Assembly: GCF_019320115.1 (NCBI RefSeq)
Contig: NC_089597.1
Coordinates: 124,087,485 to 124,151,484, forward strand
Source: Miscanthus floridulus
Lineage: Eukaryota > Streptophyta > Magnoliopsida > Poales > Poaceae
DNA length: 64,000 nt
Reading direction: 5' to 3'
Shown: positions 55,092-64,000 of the stretch, one piece after another
Layout: each line of letters opens with the position of its first letter
Position numbering within the stretch: the stretch's first letter is position 1
Program-made: the position numbers and the translations under genes
The notes under the pieces: model-generated
Database searches by the model: none
Seen by the model: only the letters and a program-made list of their open reading frames with translations
Told to the model about the DNA's origin: nothing

Positions 55092-58000
55092 TGTAACAGA
55101 ACTGCCCAATTTATACAAGATCAAGTACGGCTGTCCCCGCTAACACGTTGACACACACATACTTCCACTCATATAAACCCGGTAGTCCGCCGAGTGTCCC
55201 GAAAGACCTCGGTAAATCAACATCACAACCAAGATCGCATGATTAAGCAAATACACATCACATAACAAGGTTGCAATGGAAATAATATTACAAATGGGTT
55301 CACAAATAATAGTACAAGTTTGGGTTTCAAAACCGCTTAGTGAAAACAACATAGCTTTCAAATGATTACATTAATATAAGTTCCAAATATATTGCTAGCA
55401 TAAGTGACATCATCCGACCAAAGCATATAGATGAGAAGTAACTATAGAATCACCGAGCCCACCGGTGGTTAGCCACCATCTTCAGCAGGCCGAGAACTCC
55501 ACCTGCAACATGGTGGGATAAACCCTGAGTACTCGAATGTACTCAGCCAGACTTACCCGTCAGAAACCAAAACAAATAACACCAAGGATCATGCATAGCT
55601 TAATTTAGTGGATCTGGCTGGACAACCTTTTTGCATAAAAGCTTGAGTAACCATTAGCATTATTCACCTGTACTAGCAGTGACTTTTAGCCATTACCTAC
55701 CATCTATATTAGCACCTGTACTAATCAATCACTTGATTAAGTTGCAAACAATAATAACCATATCAGGTATTTCATGGCTCATTGTCATTATCATCATCAT
55801 TTAACCATATCTTTAAATTTAGTGAATCTACGTTGCCGCTGCTCAGTCAAGTTCTCACTATTCGGGAGAGACGGCGATTTGAATCGATTCCTATCCAGCT
55901 GGAGGGGTATTCCTAAACACAAACCCTTCTTCCCCCGTCAGGGTCGCAATCAAGTCACCTTTGGCACGATTCAGGAGTCGCGAGTCTGAACAGATCGACA
56001 TTCTCAGAGAACCACTCTACCAAGGTTGCTCGGGACTCTAACCTGCCTTGGACTTATGCCAATGGCTCTCCGCACATCCTTACTACCTCCAGAATGCACG
56101 CCACTGCTCGCGTCCCCGGCCTGAGTCGAGCTACTAGGCTTCACGGTCGGAATGACTTATCCGGCTAGCTAAGTGTTAGGCTGCGTTCAACATGACATGA
56201 TGACGTACAGCGTATCGGTCCTTAAACGACACAGACGGGGATAGATTCACACCCAAGACCTCCATGCCTTGTTGCTGCACTACTGTCATCCTGTCCGGTC
56301 TCCATTCATTATTAACACATGATTCTTTTTCATGATAGCAATTATAGCCAACCGTGACCAGATCTCATCCTACATCTCGCAGGTGATAGGAAATCACCCG
56401 ACTTCTACCGGTCTAAGCATAGCTAAGCATCATTCGATCCTACACTTAATTAGGATTCATAGGATTTTATCTGGATAAGGTAAGGATATAATGCAACAAT
56501 TGGTTCTAACCAATTCCTATACTTAATGCATCATCAACAATAAAAGATACTCAAGATATTTGTAAAAACATGGGAGACTTAGAATGCTCCGGGGCTTGCC
56601 TGGGATCCGACACAAGTCAGTTCAGTTAGCTTGCACCGTCATGGTGACATCTCCGGTCCTAGCAATTGCTTAGTCCTTCCATCTTCGGGATAGATCCACC
56701 AAACCCAATCTTCGAGTTTGGCTCCACATCACATCCTTCACGTGGTTCATCTAGCATACCTTAATGAGATGCAAGAGGCATGTGTATGAATATGATGAAT
56801 GGTAACACAAGATGCATCACATAAGCATTCAAGACAAACACAAGATTATGCAAGACATAGACACCAATAGCTATTTAACTAACATCACACAACTAATTAT
56901 AGAGAGCAAGCACATCAAGCATGACACAAGTTTAACAAGGTCACAAGTATCAAAACTTGACGATCAACAAGGGCATAAGCCACACTTAGCAACACATGGA
57001 GTAAACAACCACAACTAGCATATGTCTATTTCTGGACTGGAAACAACAGCTTCATGTTTGGATCATAACTAGAGTTATACAAATCCAATAGCCATGCAAC
57101 AAGACATTCTGGAAAGGTTATGAAATTTTCTACAATTCATCTTTAATCATCTTAGCATGATTCTTAAGTTAAGTGGGTCAAAATTATATATTTATAGAAA
57201 CTGGTCTAAACAAGACAGAGAGCAATCAATTCTATAACCCAACTTTAAACAGCTGTAACTCTTAAACTACTTGGCCAAATGACACCAAATTTTAACAGAA
57301 GCTAGATACATGAATTATCTACAACTTTTGTATAAACAAGTTTCACAACAAAGCACATTATCATGAAGAACTTTGCTAAGTTCCCAGATCGATCCATAAA
57401 CCACATCGGCAAGAAAATAATTATTAACTTATGTTGCAAACACATAATTGGGCAAAACCAACTTTACCAACATTTCACACATGACTAAAGAACACCAGAA
57501 AGCATGGTGCTCACCTCTAAATAAATTTTCTTAAAGCATTTCTTAATTTATTTAGACATCAATGTGTATTTATGAACATATACCAAAAATGCACAATAAA
57601 TTATACAAAAATTACAGTAGCTCACATATCCTCTCAATAGTCTACTGTACAAATTTCATACCATTTGCATAAGTATATCTGCCTCTATGAAAAAGACAAT
57701 TTGCTATTGCAAGAAATCATGTGAGAGCGAGATAAACCAATAACTCACTCATACTTCATCCAATACTCATGAAATTTTTACCACACATCAACTATCACAT
57801 GAGTAGCATGCCACAAAAATTTCACTTCATTTGGAGCCCTAGATCTGCAGTTATGGAAAATAACAAATTCAACTAGCATTACAACCTTACTGCACAAATC
57901 TATTTTTGCAGCTAAAACTTTAAACTAAAACATGCCATATTATAGATCTACTGCATAGAAAATTTCACAAGGATTCCAAAAAGTCCTCATTTGCTATTTT

Positions 58001-59695
58001 ACGAATTTCCTATGAATTCTTATGGATTTTCCAAATTTCAGCTAATTTCCTGCAAATAGGTCCTTATTGGCACTATTCATCTGAGTCTACAGGTTGCAGT
58101 TAGGCCCCTTCCCTTTGTCGAATTCTAGCACGGTGACCCTGATGCGAACTTGAACAGAGGATGCCAGGGAATCGGCCGGTGGCGGCCGGAGAAGGGCCGG
58201 CGGCGGCGGGGGAATGGTGGGGAAGCACCAGGAGCCTCGCGCGCACGCGTAGGGATGCTCCGCTCAGCCCGAGGTGGCCCGTAGTGGCGTGGCCACGCAC
58301 ACACGCCGGGCAGTGGCGGCATAGCAGCGGCTGCCCGGCGGAGGAGCGCATGAGGATAGGGAGAGGGCGGAGCAGCCCGTGGCTCACGTGGAGGGACACG
58401 AGGAAGCTCGAGGGCCAGGGAACGGCGGCGACAGCGAGCTCGGCCCACCGGCCATGGTGGACGCACGCTCTGGCGCGGAGTGGAGCGAGAGGAAGCGAGC
58501 GCGGAGTGGAGCTTTGGCCGGGACAGCGTGTGGCAACTCTGGTGCTCGGTTGGAGAAGCAAGGACGCAACAGGGAGGTAGGCCACGCGGCAAGAAAGCTC
58601 GGCAATGGTGGCCACGTCCACGGACGCGCGGCGTCCTTTGAGGCCTTTTACCGAGCACGTGGCGGGAGACAGTATGGCCGACGTGGGGAGCCGATTTGGG
58701 CCGCTTCCGGGCTGAATTTAGCAATGGGCTCAAAACGAAGTTTGCTCACCTCGGTCTGCTCTATATTTCTTATTAAGGGTGCCAAGTCATTTGAGCAACA
58801 GATCAGCGGTTAATTAAGCCTTAATATGATAGTGTCAACATGTTGATAACGATCACGGGAATTCGCTTTCGGAGGTCAAAACTCGGTCAAACTCAGTGCA
58901 ACTTTTTGCATGCTCTTCTCCATAATATAACCTTCAACTTTTATTTTTGGACCAACTCAAGTTGCTTAACGAATTTCGGAGAACGCGAGACGCCAATGCT
59001 GATGTGAATGAAATTCCAGACTTAGAATATTTCCAAGCGCTGAAAACTGCAGTAAATTCAATCTTGTGACCTCTGTTTGACTTATTTCAAGCTGATCTAG
59101 GTCTTAGTGTAAAAACAAAGTTTCTTCTACATAATATGAACTACAACTTTTATTTAAGGTCCAACATCAAAGCTTGCATAGAACCTACAGTTCTACTTTG
59201 ATCAAAGTAGGATCACGATAAAGCTTAGATTATCCTTTTTGATCCATTGGAGCATTTTATTGGCATTTGCCCAACATGAACCTTTCATGACTTTTGCTGT
59301 AGAGTTCATCTAGAGCCATTTGGGCAAGGTTGCAAGGTTTGGTTGATGACCTACATTTCCATTCACTTAATAGTGCAATTCAAGCACTTAGTAAAGTCAT
59401 ACCAATAAGGATATAACTTATCATTTCATGTGACTTTTTTATTCCAAACTTCATGAAACTTTTCCAGTGACCCATATAGATGGGTATAGTTGTGAGACAC
59501 ATGAAGATATTCCAATAACACTAGCCAAGCATATATCTTAAAAAGGGCCTATATGTAAAGTAAGGGTGCAATATCCGAGTTTAGGTTGGGGCTCATTTCC
59601 ATAGGTTTGACCTTGACATCTTCATCATCACTTAATCTGTCATATTTGAGCTCACACCCACTACTTAACTGGTGACAAACACCTGGGGTGTTACA
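55092..59695 (-). mobile_element. 4.6-kb solo LTR, Tekay-type gypsy
   Basis: On the minus strand it begins TGTAACACCCCAGG at 59695 and ends ...CTGTTACA at 55092. It is bordered by ctgat on both sides (55088-55092 and 59696-59700, overlapping the terminal base on the left). No primer site, polypurine tract or coding domain accompanies it, so it is an LTR left after LTR-LTR recombination. Size, ends, a GC-rich island (58120-58720) and the module at 55526-55556 match the family of the LTR at 32908-37619. ORFs on both strands in the island are not genes. Confidence 0.87.
55526..55556 (-). other. Conserved LTR hairpin and splice-donor-like module
   Basis: TGAGTAC (55526-55532) and GTACTCA (55539-55545) form a perfect 7-bp hairpin with a 6-nt loop. 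Just downstream on the plus strand is acttacc, on the minus strand GGTAAGT, a consensus splice donor. The LTR at 32908-37619 keeps the same layout (AGTAC/GTACT at 33445-33460, then acttacc). Confidence 0.6.
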
Positions 59696-59829
59696 CTGAT
59701 GTACAACATGGGCCATCACCCGCTCCCTCCTCTAATGAGAGATGTGGATGACTACGTTGCCAACGCGCTGGGTAGGATGCTTGCAAGGTGGCGCATGTGT
59801 TTGTCTTGGGTGTCCACGATTATTCCTTA

Positions 59830-61807
59830 AAAGAGGATATTCTAGGTTAAGAAAAAGTGTACTAGCTAAATTGTAAAATTAGATTAGTGATACCCGTAAT
59901 GCAACTATATCAACATATTGAATGTCTATGAGCTAAAGAATCTTCAAGGCAATAGAAATTGAGATATGAGTGTCTAACATTATTTTTATTGTATTTAAGT
60001 TGTGTAGTGTTGAATAGGTTGCCTCTAGGTCTCTAGTTTTGTAGTTTCAACATACAAAATAGTGGCATACTATTTTGCGCTAATCTATTAATGTTTTTAC
60101 TACCTACAATTTTATTGATTTGGTTGGGAATACATCCTAATAGATCTTTTTTCTAGTGAAATAGTGAGTGTGGGAGAGTGGAGAGTGAGGGAGTGAGAAA
60201 CTAAGGGAATGGAAAAAGTTCCCCTCCTCCTTGCCCCTCACCCCCTTTTTATAGGGGCGGTGCGAGAGGTAGAGCTTCTCATTCCTTCCCTTGATGGGGC
60301 TTATTGAGTTATTTCTACCAGGGAATTTTCACCACTAGTAGATTAGTAGGTGGTGCAATGGCCTTCAAACCTATAGTGTTTTCACTGCAAATTTGAAGTC
60401 CCACTATGTCTAGCAAAGTATCCTCATCAAAACCAAAGGCTGACGTGCATGTAATCTTATCAGGTTAGAACTCTTTGTAAGTGACTAGAAAACAAATCTG
60501 CACCCAATCGGGAGAATCAATCTATAACCCTACCCCTAGACTGTATAAGGAGGGGAAGGTATCACAACCAGTAACTATAGCTTCTTCTAGTGATGTGTGG
60601 GGTTCTCCTAGTGTTTAGCATTCAACATTTGTATAAGATTTTCCCTACCAAATGCCTCCTAGTGAGGATTCCCATGTCTAGGATTGGTCGGAGTATTCTT
60701 ATTACTACTTAAAACACTAGAAGAACTTCACCATTCTGATAGTGTATCCCTAGATTGGGACCATGAAATAGATTAAGAAACATCTTCATGAACACACACC
60801 AATGCCGCTGCAAAATCGTCCATGCAACACATAAGCAATAGAGATCTCATCATCGCGCATAGATCCATTTGAATAGATCAAATGGGTTTCTTTGATAATG
60901 GTGTAGGCAACCTAGCTCCAGGAAACACTATCACCTTTTGTAGCTTGGACTTCGTCATGGATCAAGTGGGCCAACTTCATCGTGCCCCCACTTTCACTGT
61001 TGGCCAGTTTTTTTTTGCTTTGGGAGCCTAGACTTCATCACCGATCCATCAAGCAAGCTTCACCTTTGTGATTTGAAACCGATCCAAATTGCAAAGGACA
61101 TCCCACATTGCCACCTTGAGGTCATCCCTGGGTTCAAAGAGGTCATGCCCGCTAGTGCTAGCACATTGGTCTAGTACATGAATCTGCATCTCTAACTGAC
61201 TTCCCCAATGCTAAGCAATAGGGGGTGTTCAACAACATGATCTGACTCCTAGCCAAATCCATCGGCTGAGATCCAATCTCATCATTAGGAGATTCACCAT
61301 ACTCCCTCCCTAAGTTCCCCTTTGGTTTAAGAAACACATCATCTACTTTCTAGGTCAAATTCCTCAATGGATCCATCAAGCAGGCAACACTGATCTCCAC
61401 TCAACATTCATCGGCATGACTAGCCTAGTGATAGATGGCCACCTAGAGCTCGTCATTTCCTATATAACTCTCTTAGAGATCCTCGCCAAAGTCTTTGGAT
61501 ACTCCACTCCGGGCATTGATTCATATGATAAAAGCAACATAAGTTGTCACACATTATGAGAGTGCTACATAGAGGATACACTAGAACAAGTACAAGGTCC
61601 TCAAGAGTTTGATGAGTACCTAAGAGAACAAGAAGATGTACTTAAGTCCTAGAAAGTAAAACTCAAGTTAACAATGAGGACGAATAGGCTAAGCACCAAC
61701 CCCAGCGTGACTTTGAAGACATGCGCCATTGAGGATACAACATTTACAATGAGATTACATAAGAAGGAAGAAGTGTGCTAGTCTTCAACCAAGATAGCCA
61801 AAACAAC
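59830..61807. other. Degenerate, unassigned stretch
   Basis: AT-rich to 60150, then sequence with short, broken coding-like runs (for example LHLCDLKPIQIAKDIPHCHL near 61050). No family was recognised and no LTR or TIR found. It may be old transposon coding. The TAT-type gypsy inserted at its right edge (attac, 61808-61812). Confidence 0.3.
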
Positions 61808-61812
61808 ATTAC

Positions 61813-62497
61813 TGTTAGGTTCATAAACCTGGGGTCCCCAATGGACCCGCTTCCCTGCATTACTTGGCCCAGTAGGCGACGCAGCGACAACGCGCGTCTG
61901 GGCTGGCCTAGATACCCAATGACAGGCCGAGACCACGATCCGGTCCCCGACTGGCACCTCCGGCCAGGAGTCCTAGTCGGAGCCCTGACCGGAAGGCCTA
62001 GTCGAGGTGGGACCGCAGTCCAACTCTGACCCCGTTCCTCCGATCGAGGATATACCAGACCTTTGCTCGCCTCTCTTTCTTGACCGACATGGTCGGGGCC
62101 GACTAGGAACAACCGACCAGGATGCTTGCTCGGTGTGGGCCCGGGGAGCAGGCAGAGTAGATAAGGTAAGGCACTCAAGTCAACCATAATACCAAGGACA
62201 ATACCCTGTCATGCCCTATGCACCTATAGGATGGTGCCATCAGGCCATGTCAGACGGACACTATACAGCCTGCTAGACATGGCGGAGCACAAATAGTATT
62301 GTGGGTGCCGCCGTTTGCCATCCCAAGCAAACACTGTGCAGCCTGCCAAGTCATGAACAGTAAGGTGGGCGAACACTGTGCAGCCTGCTAGGTACAGCAG
62401 GTCATAAATCCTATGTCATCGCGTGCTAGGCCACATCCGATCACAGTGCACGACAAAACTACAAATATTTACTTGTCGGCCACATTTTGCATCGACA
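61813..62497 (+). repeat. 5' LTR of a TAT-type gypsy
   Basis: It begins TGTTAGGTTCATAAACCTGG and ends GCATCGACA, 685 bp, followed within one base by the primer site. Internal words such as cactgtgcagcctgc are repeated at about 62330 and 62370. The 3' LTR is outside the window. Confidence 0.8.
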
Positions 62498-62498
62498 G

Positions 62499-62516
62499 TT
62501 GGCGCCATCTGTGGGA
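62499..62516 (+). other. Gypsy primer-binding site
   Basis: TTGGCGCCATCTGTGGGA is the primer site common to TAT-lineage gypsy elements (RIRE3/Cinful-type in grasses). Confidence 0.85.
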
Positions 62517-62559
62517 AGAGACACTGTGCATTCACGCTTTTGGTCATCGGATGGCCCAC

Positions 62560-64000
62560 CTTTCCACCATCTTCGGCATGGCGGTCTCGAGCGATGCGAT
62601 TTGCTTTGGCTCGAGCAATATGTTTTGCTTCGGCTCGCTGGAGTTTCCCACGCTCCCACTTTCTAGGATGTGGGCTCCTCCTGTCTTCGTGTCACTCTAG
62701 ACCTTCCTCTTTGGGAGTCTGGACTTCATTGTCGACCATCTCAGCGTACTACACCTCTATGAGGAGGCGCTCGTCCCGACGTCCACTGGAGGAGGAGCGC
62801 CCTCCACCGGCCCTAGGCCACTCGACGACCTCAATGTCGAGACACCTGTGCTTTGCCTCGAGCCCATGCTGGGCTCAAACCCCACGGTAAGTGATGTACA
62901 TATTGTTCTTTACTCACTATTTAACACCTTTCGCCAACTCTCTGGAGGGACCCCGTTGTCCCCACCACGACCACCGTGCAACCGGTCCCCCAATGGCTTC
63001 GCGTCCCCCATGGATGCATGCGCACGGGGGCTCCAAAGGATGCTGATGCCGCCCCCTCTCATGTCTGAGTTCATGGGGATGGTGGGCTACGCTCCTGCCT
63101 CCTTCCACGAGCTCGTCGATGACGAGGTAGAAAGCAATGGCTCCAGCATCAGCGATGTTAGGGCACCTAGCCACCCTATGTCCTGGGAGTGCGCTATGGA
63201 ACACGCCCTGGGACAGCGACCGAAGTTAGTGGAGTCTCTATAGACTCACACCCCTCCGAACCCCCATGCGTAGGCCCTAGCGCGTGCGCAGGAGCACAGC
63301 GAGGAGTTACAACCAAGGTGGTAGAACCTGCAGCAACATGCGCGTAACCTAGCGAGCGGTGCTCGGGGTCATGCCCGTCAGGTCTAGCGTAACATCCTAG
63401 ACGAAGGGGACAATCCCCCTCAGTTTGCTCAGGCTGGCCAGAACATTGCTGCTATGGCGATGCTTCTGCGCGGAGCCTACTGACCCCTAGGAGCAGGCGA
63501 TCCACTGGAACCTTTGGGCGCTGGTGGAGACTGCCGCTGTTCAGCAGGCGGAAAGCTCCATGTCACGACACCGGCACATGGCCTCTTGCCTAGCCAGGGG
63601 ACTAGGGCCATACCAGTCGAATCACTCCATCCACTCACCACAGTAGTTGCCAGGCATGGAGTAGGAGGCCACGGCTATGCCATAGCCCAACCCGGTGCTC
63701 GCTCCATACTGACCACCTATGCGTGAATGGCTCATGATGAACCATGATGCTTGCAGCATCATCAACAATCGACGCCACACCCAACACGATGATGACGTCC
63801 ATCGAATGGTGGCGAGAGCAGGTAGCGTGGGCCCTGGCCTGACCATTGAGGAGTGCGAGGACACGCACCCCAGGCATGGAGGCCAACCGAATGACCGGAG
63901 CCCTAGCTCAGATGGCCTAGGGGCATGGGCCTTTGGTCGACGCATCCAGAAAGCGTCGTTCCCACCGCGTTTCCGACCGCTCACCAATATCGCCAAGTAC
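62560..64000 (+). pseudogene. TAT-type gypsy gag leader and N-terminus, runs off window
   Basis: The forward frame 1 reads from about 62551 through DDLNVETPVLCLEPMLG, SPMDACARGLQRMLMPPPLM, GMVGYAPASFHELVDDEVES and VRAPSHPMSWECAMEH. This long N-terminal region precedes the capsid in TAT-type elements. TAG stops occur at 62698, 63241, 63271, 63322 and 63385. A frameshift near 63470-63480 moves coding to another frame, where EECEDTHPRHGGQPND and GRRIQKASFPPRFRPLTNIA lead into the capsid at the window edge. Gag would package the RNA; this copy is broken. Confidence 0.82.

Larger units (their letters stand above)
54476..59829 (+). pseudogene. Unknown ORF interrupted by a solo LTR
   Basis: A coding-like frame runs from about 54476 with four or five stops (LPIWQGHV... 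not matched; best-conserved part from 54893, MLEMKHLYERLTVRANAFNQ) to 55091. It is cut by the solo LTR (55092-59695). It resumes in the same sense at 59701 (YNMGHHPLPPLMRDVDDYVA) to a TAA at 59827-59829. Removing the LTR and one copy of the 5-bp duplication leaves ~112 open codons in one frame. Asp/Glu- and Leu-rich helical character is visible, but I do not recognise the family. It may be a host-derived or transposon protein. Confidence 0.4.

Noticed and set aside
58125..58733. 202-codon minus-strand ORF and overlapping plus-strand ORFs
   Set aside because: Same situation inside the solo LTR 55092-59695; GC-driven open frames without protein character.
1..64000. CRISPR arrays, bacterial operons, plasmid origins or phage genes
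   Set aside because: None found; introns, LTR elements and codon use show this is plant nuclear DNA. Short repeats present are transposon subterminal repeats or minisatellites.

Overview
This window is nuclear DNA of a grass, most likely a panicoid (Andropogoneae-type) species. The basis is the GC-rich monocot codon use of the two host genes, class III peroxidase and plastid-protein genes with short introns, and dense nested Ty1-copia, Ty3-gypsy, hAT and CACTA elements of the kinds typical of large grass genomes. There are no bacterial-style operons, no CRISPR array and no convincing functional rRNA or tRNA gene. I cannot name the species from sequence alone.

Layout. 1-3.6 kb: noncoding DNA, a probable leftward 5' exon (about 2238-2440) and a broken N-terminal gene fragment (3304-3623, minus). 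5.29-22.97 kb: a three-level nest. A degraded CACTA-like element (pieces 5288-5434 and 22744-22974) is split by an hAT transposon (5435-22735, perfect 8-bp target duplication). The hAT is itself split inside its transposase by a 13.0-kb copia element (8074-21092, 5-bp target duplication CATGT). That copia has gag, pol and a long env-like third ORF. 23.0-25.3 kb: MITEs and a gypsy gag remnant. 25.58-27.73 kb: a truncated minus-strand relative of the 13-kb copia. 27.73-40.1 kb: a second, minus-strand copia whose gag is split by a deletion-derived gypsy element (32908-38908) with a 4.7-kb 3' LTR.

40.5-45.9 kb is the gene island: a two-exon, plastid-type DUF1517-like gene (40516-41443, minus) carrying a one-base frameshift, and an intact four-exon class III peroxidase (44472-45813, minus). 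A copia gag scrap and a repeat-rich block lie between them. 46.8-51.9 kb holds gypsy gag, LTR and MITE pieces, including an LTR flanked by both a polypurine tract and a primer-binding site. 52-54.2 kb is a decayed gypsy pol. 55.09-59.70 kb is a 4.6-kb solo LTR inserted into an unknown ORF. 61.8 kb to the end is the start of a TAT-type gypsy element whose gag runs off the window.

The points most worth a second look are these. The env-like ORF of the 13-kb copia stays in one frame for 829 codons and its 17 internal stops are all TAG. Arrays of an ACCGGACGC/GCGTCCGGT motif each lie next to a TATA-like box in two LTR families and also upstream of the env-like ORF, suggesting an internal promoter. 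The deletion and recombination products among the LTR elements are unusually legible.
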